Counted from the first letter of the stretch, positions 9,370 to 20,172 are shown. The stretch is 64,000 nt of DNA from Chromobacterium sp. ATCC 53434 (GCF_002848345.1 NZ_CP025429.1:744001-808000), one strand, 5' to 3'. Made by a program: numbers and translations. The notes: generated from the sequence alone by a model not told the origin.

Positions 9370-9777
9370 ATGAGTGTCAAAACCTTTGTCGTGGCCGAGG
9401 ACGAGGTCGAGCTGAGTGCCATCCGCGCGCAGGGCGCCGGCGGGCAGAACGTCAACAAGGTATCGTCGGCTATCCACCTGCGCTTCGACGTGCGCGCCTC
9501 CTCGCTGCCGGATTGGCTGAAGGAGAGGCTGTTGCGGCTCGGAGACCAGCGCGTCAGCAAGGACGGCACGGTGGTGATCAAGGCCCAGCAGTACCGCACG
9601 CAGGAACTGAACCGGGCCGACGCGCTGGCGAGGCTGCAGGCCTTGATCGACGAGGTCGGCCATACGGCCAAGGCGCGGCGGGCGACCAAGCCGACTTTCG
9701 GCTCCAAGCAACGCCGCCTGGCCAGCAAGGCCAAGCACAGCGGCACCAAGGCCATGCGCGGCAAAGTGGATTTCTGA
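9370..9777 (+). CDS. arfB: Ribosome-rescue peptidyl-tRNA hydrolase ArfB (YaeJ)
   Basis: This 135-residue protein has a release-factor-like catalytic domain with GGQ at residues 24-26. It ends in the basic tail ([18 protein letters not shown]) that ArfB inserts into the empty mRNA channel. It hydrolyses peptidyl-tRNA on stalled ribosomes without a stop codon. Size and tail separate it from RF1, RF2 and PrfH. Confidence 0.92.
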   Translation: MSVKTFVVAEDEVELSAIRAQGAGGQNVNKVSSAIHLRFDVRASSLPDWLKERLLRLGDQRVSKDGTVVIKAQQYRTQELNRADALARLQALIDEVGHTAKARRATKPTFGSKQRRLASKAKHSGTKAMRGKVDF

Positions 9778-9802
9778 CGACGCGGCCGGCGGCGCCGACA
9801 AG

Positions 9803-9833
9803 AAAACGCCCCGCGCGCTTGCCGGGGCGTTTT
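9803..9833. terminator. Bidirectional terminator between arfB and cysB
   Basis: A perfect AAAACGCCCC / GGGGCGTTTT stem with an 11-base loop lies between convergent genes. Confidence 0.85.
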
Positions 9834-9859
9834 GCATCGATGGGGGCCGGGATGGTCGG

Positions 9860-10804
9860 TTATTCGTCCAGCGAGCCGTCGTGCGCCAGCAATGCCGAGT
9901 CGACCTCGCGCCGGTGCAGATGCGGCGCGAACAGCTCGATGAAGGTGTAGGCGAAGCCGCGCAGATAGGCGTCCTTGCGTATGCCTATCTTGGTGGTGGA
10001 CGGGTCGAACAGATGGCCGGCGTCTATCGCCACCAGATTGTGGTCGCGCTCCGGCTCGAAAGCCATGCTGGCGATGATGCCTATGCCCAGGCCCAGCGAG
10101 ACGTAGGTCTTGATCACATCGGTGTCTATCGCGGTCAGCACCACATTCGGCGTCAGGCCCTGGTCGGAGAAGGACTTGTTGATCTTGGAGCGGCCGGCGA
10201 AGGCGAAGTCGTAGGTGACGATGGGATACGCCGCGATGTCGGCCAGCGTGATCTCCCTGTCCAGCGCCGCCAGCGGATGGCCGCGCGGCACCACCAGCGA
10301 GCGGTTCCACTCGTAACAGGGCAGCATCGCCAGTTCCTTGTACAGCGAGATGCCCTCGGTGGCGATCGCGAGATCGGCCTCGCCGGACACCACCATGTCG
10401 CAGATCTGCGTCGGGCTGCCCTGCTTCAGCGACAGCCGCACCTTGGGATAGCGGCGCACGAATTCGGCGATCGCCTGCGGCAGCGCGTAGCGCGCCTGGG
10501 TGTGGGTGGTGGCGATGGTCAGCGCGCCTTCGGATTCGCGAGAGAACTCGTCGCCGACGCGCTTCAGGTTCTGCGCCTCGCGCAGGATGCGTTCGGAGAT
10601 GCGCAGCACCTCCTTGCCCGGTGCGGACACCGACACCACCCGCTTGCCGTTGCGGATGAACACCTGGATGCCGAGTTCGTCCTCCAGCAGGCGGATCTGC
10701 TTGGAAATGCCCGGCTGCGAGGTGTGAAGCTTTTCGGCGGCTTCGGAAACGTTGAGCCCCTGTTTGGCCACTTCCACCAAATAACGCAATTGTTGTAGCT
10801 TCAT
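9860..10804 (-). CDS. cysB: LysR-type regulator CysB
   Basis: This 314-residue LysR protein begins MKLQQLRYLVEVAKQGLNVSEAAEKLHTSQPGIS, a CysB-type helix-turn-helix. A CysB-like effector domain with the conserved GSPTQI and TDVIKTYVSLGLGIGI segments follows. CysB activates sulfate assimilation genes in response to N-acetylserine or O-acetylserine. It is divergent from cysH across a 112-base AT-rich gap, where it probably regulates both itself and the cys operon. Confidence 0.93.
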   Translation of the reverse strand: MKLQQLRYLVEVAKQGLNVSEAAEKLHTSQPGISKQIRLLEDELGIQVFIRNGKRVVSVSAPGKEVLRISERILREAQNLKRVGDEFSRESEGALTIATTHTQARYALPQAIAEFVRRYPKVRLSLKQGSPTQICDMVVSGEADLAIATEGISLYKELAMLPCYEWNRSLVVPRGHPLAALDREITLADIAAYPIVTYDFAFAGRSKINKSFSDQGLTPNVVLTAIDTDVIKTYVSLGLGIGIIASMAFEPERDHNLVAIDAGHLFDPSTTKIGIRKDAYLRGFAYTFIELFAPHLHRREVDSALLAHDGSLDE

Positions 10805-10916
10805 GTTGACGGCCTGTTCTCTATAAAACCTGTAGTAATTAAATACTAACACAATATTCTTTTAGGTTTATAAGCGCTTTGGTTAGCATAAGCTCGAACC
10901 ATCCCCGGAGCGCTCG
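10805..10916. promoter_or_regulatory. cysB/cysH divergent control region
   Basis: This AT-rich interval in otherwise GC-rich sequence holds both divergent promoters. CysB sites are degenerate, so no single operator can be named. The segment with TTGGTTAGCATAAG close to cysH resembles an activation half-site. This is inferred from gene context. Confidence 0.4.
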
Positions 10917-11621
10917 ATGAGCCTGGAGTCCAAACTCGCCGCCACCACGGCCCTGCTGAAAACCGTCGCCGCCGAGTACCCCGACGCGGTGCTGGCCAAC
11001 AGCTACGGCGCCGAAGACATGGTGCTGACCGACCTGATCGCCGGCCTCGGCCTGCCGCTGGAAAGCTTCAGTCTCGACACCGGCCGGCTGCCGGCTGAAA
11101 CCTATCAGTTGATGCAGCAGGTCGCCGAGCGCTACCCGGACCATCCGGTCAGGGTCTATTTTCCCGAGACCGCCGCCGTCGAACAATATGTCAATTTCCA
11201 CGGCATCAACGGTTTCTACCACAGCGTCGAACTGCGCAAATCCTGTTGCGAGATCCGCAAGCTGGAGCCGCTGAGGCGCGCGCTGGCCGGCCGCTCGGCC
11301 TGGATCGTCGGCCTGCGCCGCCAGCAGTCGCCGACGCGGCAGGACCTGGTCGACAAGGAATACGACGCCGACAACGGCCTGCTGAAGTTCAGCCCGCTGC
11401 TGGACTGGACCGAGGCCGAGGTCTGGCAGTATCTGCGCGAGCGCCAGGTGCCGTACAACGCGCTGCACGACAAGCACTATCCGTCGATAGGCTGCGCGCC
11501 CTGTACCCGCGCCATCAGCGTCGGCGAGGATGTCCGCGCCGGCCGCTGGTGGTGGGAAAACCCGGAAACCAAGGAGTGCGGGCTGCACGTCAAGTCCAGT
11601 CCGCTGACACGCCCCGTCTGA
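10917..11621 (+). CDS. cysH: Adenylyl-sulfate (APS) reductase, iron-sulfur type
   Basis: The 234-residue protein carries CC (110-111) and CxxC (193, 196), the four ligands of the [4Fe-4S] cluster in APS reductases, and the catalytic cysteine in KECGLH (C221). Enterobacterial PAPS reductases lack the first four, so this enzyme should use APS directly and need no APS kinase. It makes sulfite with thioredoxin as reductant. It is first in a cysH-cysI-DUF934 operon under CysB. Confidence 0.94.
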   Translation: MSLESKLAATTALLKTVAAEYPDAVLANSYGAEDMVLTDLIAGLGLPLESFSLDTGRLPAETYQLMQQVAERYPDHPVRVYFPETAAVEQYVNFHGINGFYHSVELRKSCCEIRKLEPLRRALAGRSAWIVGLRRQQSPTRQDLVDKEYDADNGLLKFSPLLDWTEAEVWQYLRERQVPYNALHDKHYPSIGCAPCTRAISVGEDVRAGRWWWENPETKECGLHVKSSPLTRPV

Positions 11622-11664
11622 CCCGCCGGCCGCAGCCGTCGGCATTCCCGCTGGAATCCAAAAC

Positions 11665-13323
11665 ATGTATCGATACGATGAAGTAGATCATCGCCTGGTG
11701 CGAGAACGCGTGGTGCAGTTCCGCGACCAGACCCGCCGCTTCCTGGCCGGCGAACTCTCGGAGGACGAATTCCGCCCGCTGCGGCTGATGAACGGCCTCT
11801 ATATCCAGCGTCACGCGCCGATGCTGCGGGTGGCGATACCGTACGGCCATCTGCGCAGCACGCAATTGCGCAAGCTGGCCGACATCGCCCGCCGCTACGA
11901 CAAGGGCTACGGCCACTTCACCACGCGGCAGAACATCCAGTTCAACTGGCCCGAGCTGTCCCGCGTGCCGGACATCCTGGAAGAGCTGTCGACGGTGGAG
12001 ATGCACGCGATCCAGACCTCCGGCAACTGCGTGCGCAACACCACCACCGACGCCTTCGCCGGCGTCGCCGCCGACCAGTTGTTCGATCCGCGGCCGTACT
12101 GCGAAATCATCCGGCAGTGGAGCACGATGCATCCGGAGTTCACCTTCCTGCCGCGCAAGTTCAAGATCGCGGTGTCCGGCAGCGTCGAAGACCGGGCCGC
12201 CACCATGGTCCACGACATCGGCCTGCACGTCAGCCGCAACGAGGCCGGCGAGGCGGGTTTCCGCGTCATCGTCGGCGGCGGCCTGGGACGCACGCCGATG
12301 GTCGGCGAGGTGATACGCGAATTCCTGCCGCGCCAGCATCTGCTGACCTATCTGGACGCGGTGCTGCGGGTCTACAACCGCTTCGGCCGCCGCGACAACA
12401 AATACAAGGCGCGGATCAAGATCCTGGTCAAGGCGATGACGCCGGAAGGCTTCGCCGCCAAGGTGGAGGACGAGTGGCGGCATCTGAAGGACGGTCCGGC
12501 CACGCTGCGCGACGAGGACGTCGCCCACTACGCCAGCTTCTTCGTCGACCCGGCGTATCTGCCGCTGGCCGACGAGCCGGCCGAGCTGACCGGCCCGCTG
12601 GCCGAGGACAAGGCCTTCGCCCGCTGGTTCGAGCGCAATACCCGCGCCCATCGCCAGCCGGGCTATCGTTCGGTGATCCTGTCGCTGAAGGAGACCGGCG
12701 CGCCGCCGGGAGACATCAGTGACGAGCAGATGGAGGCCGCCGCCGACTGGGCCGACCGCTTCGGCTTCGGCGAATTGCGCGTCGCCCACGAGCAGAACCT
12801 GGTGCTGCCGGACGTGGCGCAGAAAGACCTGTACGCCTTGTGGCAGACGGCGCGCAAGAGCCGGATGGCCACGCCCAACATCGGTTTGCTGACCGACATC
12901 ATCAGCTGCCCCGGCGGCGATTTCTGTTCGCTGGCCAACGCGCGCTCCATCCCGGTGGCCAACGCGATCCAGCAGACCTTCGACGATCTCGACTATCTGT
13001 ACGACCTCGGCGACATCGCCTGCAACTTCTCCGGCTGCATGAACGCCTGCGGCCATCACCATATCGGCAATATCGGCATACTCGGCGTCGACAAGAACGG
13101 CGAGGAGTGGTACCAGATCACGCTGGGCGGCAGCCAGGGCTCCGATACCGCTATAGGCAAGGTGATAGGCCCGTCCTTCGCCCAGGCCGACGTGCCGGTC
13201 GCCTTCGGCAAGATCATGCAGGTCTACCTGGAGCGGCGGCTGGACGGCGAGCGCTTCATCGAAACCTTGCGCCGCGTCGGCGTGGAACCGTTCAAGGAGA
13301 GGGTCTATGCCCCGCTACATTAA
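11665..13323 (+). CDS. cysI: Assimilatory sulfite reductase hemoprotein (nitrite/sulfite reductase family)
   Basis: This 552-residue protein contains both ferredoxin-like and sirohaem-binding repeats. The [4Fe-4S]/sirohaem cysteines are C415 and C421 (CPGGDFC), then C458 and C462 (CNFSGCMNAC). It reduces sulfite to sulfide by six electrons. No CysJ flavoprotein is adjacent; in many betaproteobacteria this single-subunit form takes electrons from another donor. It is placed between the APS reductase and the DUF934 gene, which supports sulfite rather than nitrite as substrate. Confidence 0.9.
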   Translation: MYRYDEVDHRLVRERVVQFRDQTRRFLAGELSEDEFRPLRLMNGLYIQRHAPMLRVAIPYGHLRSTQLRKLADIARRYDKGYGHFTTRQNIQFNWPELSRVPDILEELSTVEMHAIQTSGNCVRNTTTDAFAGVAADQLFDPRPYCEIIRQWSTMHPEFTFLPRKFKIAVSGSVEDRAATMVHDIGLHVSRNEAGEAGFRVIVGGGLGRTPMVGEVIREFLPRQHLLTYLDAVLRVYNRFGRRDNKYKARIKILVKAMTPEGFAAKVEDEWRHLKDGPATLRDEDVAHYASFFVDPAYLPLADEPAELTGPLAEDKAFARWFERNTRAHRQPGYRSVILSLKETGAPPGDISDEQMEAAADWADRFGFGELRVAHEQNLVLPDVAQKDLYALWQTARKSRMATPNIGLLTDIISCPGGDFCSLANARSIPVANAIQQTFDDLDYLYDLGDIACNFSGCMNACGHHHIGNIGILGVDKNGEEWYQITLGGSQGSDTAIGKVIGPSFAQADVPVAFGKIMQVYLERRLDGERFIETLRRVGVEPFKERVYAPLH

Positions 13324-13816
13324 GGATGGCAAGGCGCAGACGGACGGCTGGCGGCTGCTGCGTCCCGGCGACGACGGCGCGCTGCCGTCGGTTCCCAGCG
13401 ACGAAGACGTGATCGTGCCGCTGGCGGCCTGGTTGCAGGACGCGGTCCGCTGGCAGAACCGTCCGGGCCGCTCGGGGGTGCTGTTGTCGCCCGACGACGA
13501 TCCGGCGCTGCTGGAACCGCACTTGGCCGGACTGGCGCTGATCGCCATCGACTTTCCCGCCTTCACCGACGGTCGGGGCTACAGTCTCGCCAGACTGCTG
13601 CGCGAGCGCTATGATTATGCCGGTGAACTGCGGGCGGTCGGCGATGTGTGGCCGGATTTGATCCGGTCGCTGTGGCTGGTCGGTTTCGACGCCTTCCTGA
13701 TCAAGGACGGCAAAGAGGGGGAGGGCGGCGATGATTACAATACCTTTAGCGATAGCTATCAGGTGAATTTTCGTCAGCCGCAGCCACTGTTTCGCCGGCG
13801 CGTCACAAGACCGTAA
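13307..13816 (+). CDS. DUF934 family protein associated with sulfite reductase
   Basis: This 169-residue protein overlaps the end of cysI by 17 bases and has its own strong AAGGAGAGGG site. DUF934 proteins are almost always encoded next to cysI in proteobacteria and are assumed to support sulfite reduction; no catalytic motif is obvious. The sequence has an aromatic, acidic C-terminal half (RYDYAGELRAVGDVWPD) typical of the family. The overlap implies translational coupling. Confidence 0.85.
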   Translation: MPRYIKDGKAQTDGWRLLRPGDDGALPSVPSDEDVIVPLAAWLQDAVRWQNRPGRSGVLLSPDDDPALLEPHLAGLALIAIDFPAFTDGRGYSLARLLRERYDYAGELRAVGDVWPDLIRSLWLVGFDAFLIKDGKEGEGGDDYNTFSDSYQVNFRQPQPLFRRRVTRP

Positions 13817-13907
13817 TGTGTCGCAAAGGGGAGACAGGTCGCGCCAATAATTAGCGAAATGTGATGTATTTGTGCAACGCTATGATGACTTCGCGCCCGG
13901 CGTCGTG

Positions 13908-13936
13908 TTGACATGGTGTTGCAGCATTCCTATAGT
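13908..13936 (+). promoter_or_regulatory. Sigma-70 promoter of the OmpA/RmpM-like gene
   Basis: A consensus -35 TTGACA (13908-13913) and -10 TATAGT (13931-13936) are separated by exactly 17 bases. They lie 119 bases before the start codon, which gives a long leader of about 110 bases. This is among the strongest promoters visible in the window. Confidence 0.85.
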
Positions 13937-14055
13937 GCGGGTTAACTGCATCAACACAGCATGTAGCCATCTCTGATGTTTGCAGTCAACTTGTTCGCGT
14001 GGTCTTTGCGTCAGCCCGCATTGCTACCCATTTTATAGATTAAAGAGGGAATAAC

Positions 14056-14739
14056 ATGACTAAACAGCTGAAACTGAGCGCACTGGTTGCCGCCCTGTTG
14101 GTTTCCGCTAGCGCTTTTGCTGCCAAACCGGGTTACGCCGTAGACCAGTCCACCGACGCAGTGACTCGCAACAACTACGGCGAATGCTGGCACACCACCT
14201 ACTTCGACAAGGCCAAGGACGGTCTGGTTGAATGTGGCGATCGCGAAGCCGCCAAGCCGGTAGCCGTTGAAGCGCCGAAGCCGGTTATGGTTGCAGTGAA
14301 AGAAAAAGTCACCCTGTCCGCCAAGGTGCTGTTCGACTTCAACAAGTCCGTTCTGCGCGCTGACGCCAAGAACGAACTGGACCCGCTGGTTGCCAAGCTG
14401 AAGGGCCACGCTGGCCAAGGCCACCTGAACGGCGTTGAAATCGACGGTTACACCGACTTCATGGGCTCCGACAAGCTGAACAACGCGCTGTCGCAAAAGC
14501 GCGCTGACGCTGTCAAGGGCTACTTCGTGAACGCTGGCGTGCCGGCCGAGAAGGTTACCTCCATCGGCAAGGGCAAGACCGACGCCAAGATGACCGAAGA
14601 GTGCAAGGCCAAGTTCCCGAAATACGCCAAGAACAAGAAGCAGAATGCTGAAATCAAGGCTTGCATCGAATCCGACCGCCGCGTTGAAGTCGTGATCGAC
14701 GCCGTGAAGGAATCCGTTGTCGAGAAGCCGGCCAACTAA
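14056..14739 (+). CDS. OmpA-family outer-membrane protein, RmpM-like
   Basis: This 227-residue protein has a cleavable signal peptide (ASAFA-AKPG), a short Cys-containing N-terminal region (NYGECWHT), a linker, and a C-terminal OmpA peptidoglycan-binding domain from about residue 90 (VLFDFNKSVL; NNALSQKRADAVKGYF). There is no eight-stranded barrel, as in Neisseria RmpM (class 4 protein), which ties porins to peptidoglycan. The codon choice is more biased and less GC-rich at third positions than its neighbours, which fits very high expression, as does the near-consensus promoter. Confidence 0.88.
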   Translation: MTKQLKLSALVAALLVSASAFAAKPGYAVDQSTDAVTRNNYGECWHTTYFDKAKDGLVECGDREAAKPVAVEAPKPVMVAVKEKVTLSAKVLFDFNKSVLRADAKNELDPLVAKLKGHAGQGHLNGVEIDGYTDFMGSDKLNNALSQKRADAVKGYFVNAGVPAEKVTSIGKGKTDAKMTEECKAKFPKYAKNKKQNAEIKACIESDRRVEVVIDAVKESVVEKPAN

Positions 14740-14756
14740 TCGTTGAGCCCGAGCTG

Positions 14757-14786
14757 AAAAGCCCCGCCTAGCGCGGGGCTTTTTGT
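14757..14786 (+). terminator. Rho-independent terminator of the OmpA-like gene
   Basis: The stem AAAAGCCCCGC-ctag-CGCGGGGCTTTTT directly follows the gene. Confidence 0.9.
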
Positions 14787-14863
14787 TTGTCCGGATACGG
14801 CTGGACGGTGCCGACTGCTGACGGATACAATCGAAGGTTTCAGGACGTGTGCAAAGACCGCAA

Positions 14864-15799
14864 ATGCAGGTATTTCTGGGGGACCCGCGTCGTTTTGGCC
14901 TGCCTGGCTGCGCGCTGACCATCGGCAATTTCGATGGCGTGCACCAGGGGCACCGCCGCATGCTGGAGAGGTTGCGCCAACAGGCGCAGGCGCGAGGTTT
15001 GCCGACCGCGCTGCTGACGTTCGAGCCGCATCCGCGGGAGTTCTTCAACCGGGCCCAGCCGCCGGCGCGCTTGTCGACGTTGCGCGACAAGTTCGCCCTG
15101 CTGCGGGAGTTGGGGCTGGTCGACTACGTGTTCGTCTATCGCTTCAACCGCAGTTTCTCCAATATGCCGGCCGGCGAATTTGTCGACAAGGTGCTGGTCG
15201 AAGAATTGCAGACCCGTTATCTGCTGATCGGCGACGATTTCCAATTCGGCGCGAAGCGCCAGGGGAATTTCGCCTTGCTGGCGGCCTGTCCTGATTTCGT
15301 CACCGAGGCGATGCCGTCGGTGCTGGTGCAGGGCGAGCGCGCCTCCAGCACGCTGGTGCGGGAGAAACTGGCGGCCGGCGAGCTGGATGCGGCGAACGCG
15401 CTGCTGGGCGGCGCCTACCGCATTTCCGGCAAAGTGATGCATGGGCGCAAGCTTGGCCGTACCATAGGCTTTCCGACCGCCAACATCCACCTGCCGCATC
15501 TGCGGCCGGCATTGCAGGGCGTGTTCGTGGTCGAGGTCGACGCGCCGGGCGGACGACTGGGCGGCGTGGCCAGCCTGGGCCTGAATCCGACGGTCAGCGA
15601 CACGCCGGACTACAAGCTGGAAGTGCATCTGTTCGATTTTGCCGGCGATCTGTACGGCCAGCGGCTGACGGTGCGCTTTCTGAAGAAACTGCGCGACGAA
15701 GAGCGCTATGATGATTTGGCAACACTGGTGGCTCAGATAGAGCGCGACGCCGCCAGTGCCAAGACTTATTTGACAAGTTTGCAGCGAGAGCAGGCATGA
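14864..15799 (+). CDS. ribF: Bifunctional riboflavin kinase / FAD synthetase
   Basis: This 311-residue protein has the adenylyltransferase domain first ([12 protein letters not shown] nucleotide motif) and the riboflavin-kinase domain second ([11 protein letters not shown]). It converts riboflavin to FMN and FAD. The ATG at 14864 aligns with E. coli RibF (MKLIRG...); a GTG 15 bases earlier is possible but its ribosome-binding site is too close. It overlaps ileS by 4 bases and heads the usual ribF-ileS-lspA-ispH run. Confidence 0.95.
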   Translation: MQVFLGDPRRFGLPGCALTIGNFDGVHQGHRRMLERLRQQAQARGLPTALLTFEPHPREFFNRAQPPARLSTLRDKFALLRELGLVDYVFVYRFNRSFSNMPAGEFVDKVLVEELQTRYLLIGDDFQFGAKRQGNFALLAACPDFVTEAMPSVLVQGERASSTLVREKLAAGELDAANALLGGAYRISGKVMHGRKLGRTIGFPTANIHLPHLRPALQGVFVVEVDAPGGRLGGVASLGLNPTVSDTPDYKLEVHLFDFAGDLYGQRLTVRFLKKLRDEERYDDLATLVAQIERDAASAKTYLTSLQREQA

Positions 15800-18573
15800 G
15801 CATCGATTATCGTAAAACCGTAAACCTGCTGGATACGCCCTTCGCCATGCGCGGGGATCTGGCCAAACGCGAACCGGCCTGGGTCAAGCGCTGGCAGGAG
15901 GAAAGGCGCTATGACAAGCTGCGCAAACTGTCGGCTGGACGGCCGAAGTTCATCCTGCACGACGGCCCGCCGTACGCCAACAACGATATCCACCTGGGCC
16001 ACGCCGTCAACAAGGTGTTGAAGGACATCATCGTCCGCTCGAAGACGCTGGCCGGCTTCGACGCGCCGTATGTGCCGGGTTGGGACTGCCACGGCCTGCC
16101 GATCGAGCTGATGGTCGAGAAGCTGCACGGCAAGGACATTCCGGCCGCCAAGTTCCGCGAGCTGTGCCGCGAGTACGCCAAGGAGCAGGTGGCGCGCCAG
16201 AAGAAGGGCTTCATCCGCCTGGGCGTGCTGGGCGACTGGGACAATCCCTATCTGACGATGGATTTCAAGACCGAGGCCGACATCGTCCGCACGCTCGGCA
16301 AGATCCATGAAAACGGCTATCTGAGCAAGGGCGAGAAGCCGGTGCACTGGTGCATCGAGTGCGGTTCGTCGCTGGCCGAGGCCGAAGTCGAGTACGAAGA
16401 CAAGGTGTCGCCGGCGATCGACGTCGGCTTCAAGTTGGTGGACGCCGAGCAGGCCTCGGCCGCCTTCGGCGCCGACGCCGCCGGCGCGATGGCGGTGATC
16501 TGGACCACCACGCCGTGGACGCTGCCGGCCAACCAGGCCGTCGCCGCCGGCGCCAATCTGGACTACCAGCTGGTCGACACGCCCAAGGGCAAGCTGATCC
16601 TGGCCAAGGATCTGGTCGAATCGGCGATGAAGCGCTACGGCGTCGACGAATACCGCGTGCTGGGCGAGGCCAAGGGCGAGGCGCTGGAACGGATCCTGCT
16701 GAGCCATCCGTTCTACGACCGCCAGGTGCCGGTGATTCTCGGCGACCACGTCACCGTGGACGCCGGCACCGGCCTGGTGCACACCGCGCCGGCCCACGGT
16801 CTGGAGGACTTCCAGGCCGGCCTGCAATACCAACTGCCGATAGCCAATCCGGTGGCCGACGACGGCCGCTACAAGTCGACGACCGAAATCTTCGCCGGCA
16901 TGCTGGTGTGGGACGCCAACCCGCGCGTGATCGAGACGCTGGAAGCGCGCGGCACGCTGGTGCACAAGGCCAAGCTGGAGCACAGCTATCCGCATTGCTG
17001 GCGTCACAAGACGCCGATCATCTTCCGCGCCACGCCGCAATGGTTCATCAGCATGGACCGCAAGGCCAGCGGCGGCGAGACGCTGCGCGAGATCAGCCAG
17101 CGCGCGGTGGACGCCACCGAGTTCTTCCCGGCCTGGGGCCGCGCCCGTCTGGACGCGATGATCAAGAACAGCCCGGACTGGTGCGTGTCGCGCCAGCGAA
17201 ACTGGGGCGTGCCGATGACCTTTTTCATCCACAAGGAGTCGGGCGAGTTGCATCCGCGCTCGGCCCAGCTGCTGGAGGAAGTGGCGCTGCGCATCGAGCA
17301 GCAGGGCATCGAGGCCTGGTTCAGCCTGGACGCCAAGGAGTTGCTGGGCGACGAGGCCGAGCAATACCGCAAGCTGTCCGACACGCTGGACGTGTGGTTC
17401 GACTCCGGCGCCACCCACTTCGCGGTGCTGAAGCAGCGCCCGGAGCTGGCCTGGCCGGCCGACCTGTACCTGGAAGGCTCGGACCAGCACCGCGGCTGGT
17501 TCCAGTCGTCGCTGAAGACCGGTTGCGCCACCATCGGCCGCGCGCCGTACAAGCAGTTGTTGACCCACGGCTTCACCGTGGACGACAAGGGCTACAAGAT
17601 GTCCAAGTCCAAGGGCAACGGCATCGCGCCTGAGGAGATTTGCGGCACGCTGGGCGCCGACATCCTGCGCCTGTGGGTGGCCAGCGCCGACTACTCCGGC
17701 GACATGTCGCTGTCGCAGGAAATCCTGAAGCGCACGACGGAAAGTTACCGCCGCCTGCGCAACACCATCCGCTTCCTCTTGTCCAACCTGTCGGATTTCA
17801 GCCCGCTGGAGCACACCGTGCCGCTGGCCGACATGGTGGAAATGGACCAGTACGCGCTGCTGCGCGCCCGCGAGGTGCAGGAGAAGGTGGTCGGCGAGCT
17901 GTATTCCCGCTACGCCTTCCACCACGTGGTGCAGGAAGTGGTCGGCTACTGCTCGGAAGACCTGGGCGCGTTCTACCTGGACGTGATCAAGGACCGGCTG
18001 TACACGACGAAGGCCGACAGCCATGCCCGCCGCAGCGCCCAGACCGCGCTGTACCACATCACCCGCAGCCTGCTGCTGATGGTGGCGCCGATACTGTGCT
18101 TCACCGCCGACGAGGCGTGGAACGTGCTGGTGGACAGCGAAGAGGAATCGACGCTGTACCATATCTGGCACGAGTTCCCGGCCCAGGCGGTCGAGCGCGA
18201 GGCGGCCTTGGCGGCCAAGTGGCAGGCGGTGCGCGAGCTGCGCGCCGTCGCCAACAAGGAGATCGAGGCGCTGCGCAGCGCCGAGCAACTGGGTTCGTCG
18301 CTGCAGGCTGAACTGGAGATCGACGCGCCGGCCGAGCTGGCCCGCCAGCTGCTGAGCCTGGAGGATGAGCTGAAGTTCGTGCTGATCGTGTCCAAGGTGA
18401 CGGTTCGCGAGGCGGCCGAGCTGGCCATTCGCGTGACGTCGTCGTCGCATGGCAAGTGCGATCGTTGCTGGCACTATCGCGCCGATGTCGGCAGCCACGC
18501 CGGCCATGGTGCCGTGTGCGGCCGTTGCGTCGACAATCTGGATGGCCGGGGCGAGCAGCGTCGCCACGCCTGA
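15796..18573 (+). CDS. ileS: Isoleucyl-tRNA synthetase
   Basis: This is a 925-residue class I synthetase with the HIGH motif as HLGH (66-69), a CP1 editing domain ([11 protein letters not shown]), and KMSKS at 601-605. The C-terminal zinc finger has paired cysteines in CDRCWHYR and CGRCVDNL. It charges tRNA-Ile and edits valine. The presence of the zinc finger marks the bacterial ileS1-type enzyme. Confidence 0.97.
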   Translation: MSIDYRKTVNLLDTPFAMRGDLAKREPAWVKRWQEERRYDKLRKLSAGRPKFILHDGPPYANNDIHLGHAVNKVLKDIIVRSKTLAGFDAPYVPGWDCHGLPIELMVEKLHGKDIPAAKFRELCREYAKEQVARQKKGFIRLGVLGDWDNPYLTMDFKTEADIVRTLGKIHENGYLSKGEKPVHWCIECGSSLAEAEVEYEDKVSPAIDVGFKLVDAEQASAAFGADAAGAMAVIWTTTPWTLPANQAVAAGANLDYQLVDTPKGKLILAKDLVESAMKRYGVDEYRVLGEAKGEALERILLSHPFYDRQVPVILGDHVTVDAGTGLVHTAPAHGLEDFQAGLQYQLPIANPVADDGRYKSTTEIFAGMLVWDANPRVIETLEARGTLVHKAKLEHSYPHCWRHKTPIIFRATPQWFISMDRKASGGETLREISQRAVDATEFFPAWGRARLDAMIKNSPDWCVSRQRNWGVPMTFFIHKESGELHPRSAQLLEEVALRIEQQGIEAWFSLDAKELLGDEAEQYRKLSDTLDVWFDSGATHFAVLKQRPELAWPADLYLEGSDQHRGWFQSSLKTGCATIGRAPYKQLLTHGFTVDDKGYKMSKSKGNGIAPEEICGTLGADILRLWVASADYSGDMSLSQEILKRTTESYRRLRNTIRFLLSNLSDFSPLEHTVPLADMVEMDQYALLRAREVQEKVVGELYSRYAFHHVVQEVVGYCSEDLGAFYLDVIKDRLYTTKADSHARRSAQTALYHITRSLLLMVAPILCFTADEAWNVLVDSEEESTLYHIWHEFPAQAVEREAALAAKWQAVRELRAVANKEIEALRSAEQLGSSLQAELEIDAPAELARQLLSLEDELKFVLIVSKVTVREAAELAIRVTSSSHGKCDRCWHYRADVGSHAGHGAVCGRCVDNLDGRGEQRRHA

Positions 18574-18628
18574 TCGTTTGATCCGGGGCCGCGAAGGGCG
18601 GCCCCGTCAGTTGATTGGAAATCGATAG

Positions 18629-19129
18629 ATGGATTCTGCAATGACACTGCCCGGCGCGCGCCGCTGGTCCAAATGGTTCGTGCTGGCCCTGCTGGTGGTG
18701 GTGCTGGACCAGGCCAGCAAGCTGTACTTCAACGGCCAGTTCCAGTACGCCGAAGTGCGGCCGGTGATAGACGGCTTCTTCAGCTTCACGCTGATCTACA
18801 ATCCGGGCGCGGCCTTCAGTTTTCTGCACGACGCCGGCGGCTGGCAGAAATATCTGTTCACCGCGCTGGCCTTCGCCGTGTCGGGCTGGCTGGGCTGGAA
18901 CATCGTCAAGGGCCGCTTCTCGGCGCTGATGAATCTGGCCGCGGCCTTCATCATCGGCGGGGCGCTCGGCAATGTGATCGACCGTCTGGCCTATGGTCAT
19001 GTGATCGATTTCATCATGGTGCACTATTACAACCAGTGGTATTACCCGGCGTTCAACCTGGCCGACTCCTTCATCTGCGTCGGCGCGGCGCTGATGGTGG
19101 CGGACAGCCTGAAGAAGCCGTCGCGCTGA
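18629..19129 (+). CDS. lspA: Lipoprotein signal peptidase (signal peptidase II)
   Basis: This 166-residue inner-membrane aspartyl protease has four transmembrane helices. The catalytic aspartates are in GNVIDR and FNLADS. It removes signal peptides from prolipoproteins such as BamB, BamC and the small lipoproteins encoded in this window. It is preceded by a GC-rich hairpin and follows ileS as in most proteobacteria. An internal ATG five codons in (MTLPG) is an alternative start. Confidence 0.95.
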   Translation: MDSAMTLPGARRWSKWFVLALLVVVLDQASKLYFNGQFQYAEVRPVIDGFFSFTLIYNPGAAFSFLHDAGGWQKYLFTALAFAVSGWLGWNIVKGRFSALMNLAAAFIIGGALGNVIDRLAYGHVIDFIMVHYYNQWYYPAFNLADSFICVGAALMVADSLKKPSR

Positions 19130-19220
19130 GCGGCGGGCGCTTGCGATTCATGCGATGGCCCGCGGCGCGGGCCATTCGCGCAGCTGCCGGGCAAGGTCCG
19201 GCTTGATTGAGGAAATACGG

Positions 19221-20153
19221 ATGACGAAGACCATCATGCTCGCCAACCCGCGCGGCTTCTGCGCCGGGGTCGACCGGGCCATCGCCATCGTCGAGCGGGC
19301 CATCGAGCTGTACGGCGCGCCCATCTACGTGCGCCACGAAGTGGTGCACAACCGTTTCGTCGTCGACGACCTGCGCGGCAAGGGCGCGGTGTTCATCGAG
19401 GAATTGAAGGACGTGCCGGCCGGCAGCACGCTGATCTATTCGGCCCACGGGGTGCCGCTGTCGGTGCGCGCCGAGGCCGAGGCGCTGGGCCTGACGGTGT
19501 TCGACGCCACCTGTCCGCTGGTGACCAAGGTGCATGTCGAGGTGAAGCGGATGCACAAGGCCGATATGGAAATCATCATGATAGGCCATGCCGGGCACCC
19601 GGAAGTGGAAGGCACGATGGGCCAGGTCGGCTCCGGCATGTATCTGGTCCAGACTGTCGACGACGTCGCCACGTTGCAAGTCAAACGCGAGGACGCGCTG
19701 TCCTACGTCAGCCAGACCACGCTGTCGGTCGACGAGACCCGCGACATCATCGCCGCGCTGAAGGCGCGTTTCCCGGCGATCCACAGTCCGAAGAAGGACG
19801 ATATCTGCTACGCGACGCAAAACCGGCAGGACGCGGTCAAGCTGTTGGCCGAGCAGTGCGACATCGTCATCGTGGTCGGCTCGCCGAACAGTTCCAATTC
19901 CAACCGGCTGCGAGAAGTGGCGGCGCTGAAGGGCGTCGACGCCTATATGGTGGACAATGCCAGCCTGCTGGAGCCGGAATGGTTCGTCGGCAAGCGCATC
20001 GTCGGCGTCACCGCCGGCGCCAGCGCGCCGGAGATTCTGGTGCAGGCGGTGATAGACCGCATCAAGAGCTTCGACGTCAGCCAGGTGACCGAACTGCCCG
20101 GCGTCGAGGAGAGCACCGTGTTCGCGCTGCCGCCGGCGTTGCGGCCGGCCTGA
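19221..20153 (+). CDS. ispH: 4-hydroxy-3-methylbut-2-enyl diphosphate reductase
   Basis: This 310-residue IspH/LytB has the three cluster cysteines in PRGFCAG (C14), DATCPLV and DDICYAT, and the substrate motif [11 protein letters not shown]. It performs the last step of the MEP isoprenoid pathway, making IPP and DMAPP through a [4Fe-4S] cluster. Together with ispG at 52.4 kb it shows that this organism uses the MEP route. The ATG has a GAGGAA site; an in-frame upstream opening is GC-rich noise. Confidence 0.96.
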   Translation: MTKTIMLANPRGFCAGVDRAIAIVERAIELYGAPIYVRHEVVHNRFVVDDLRGKGAVFIEELKDVPAGSTLIYSAHGVPLSVRAEAEALGLTVFDATCPLVTKVHVEVKRMHKADMEIIMIGHAGHPEVEGTMGQVGSGMYLVQTVDDVATLQVKREDALSYVSQTTLSVDETRDIIAALKARFPAIHSPKKDDICYATQNRQDAVKLLAEQCDIVIVVGSPNSSNSNRLREVAALKGVDAYMVDNASLLEPEWFVGKRIVGVTAGASAPEILVQAVIDRIKSFDVSQVTELPGVEESTVFALPPALRPA

Positions 20154-20172
20154 GTTTAGGTTCCTGCATCGT

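Noticed and set aside
11590..13062. A 490-codon minus-strand frame over cysI
   Set aside because: Same antisense artefact of GC-rich codon bias; no ribosome-binding site or family.
13987..14007. CTTGTTCGCGTGGTCTTTGCG resembling an end of the dispersed repeat
   Set aside because: Only a loose match without a partner end, and it lies in the mapped leader of the OmpA-like gene.
15766..18567. A 933-codon open frame on the minus strand over ileS
   Set aside because: It mirrors the codon structure of a GC-rich gene, has low-complexity His/Arg/Gln/Ala composition and no domain, and ileS is unquestioned.
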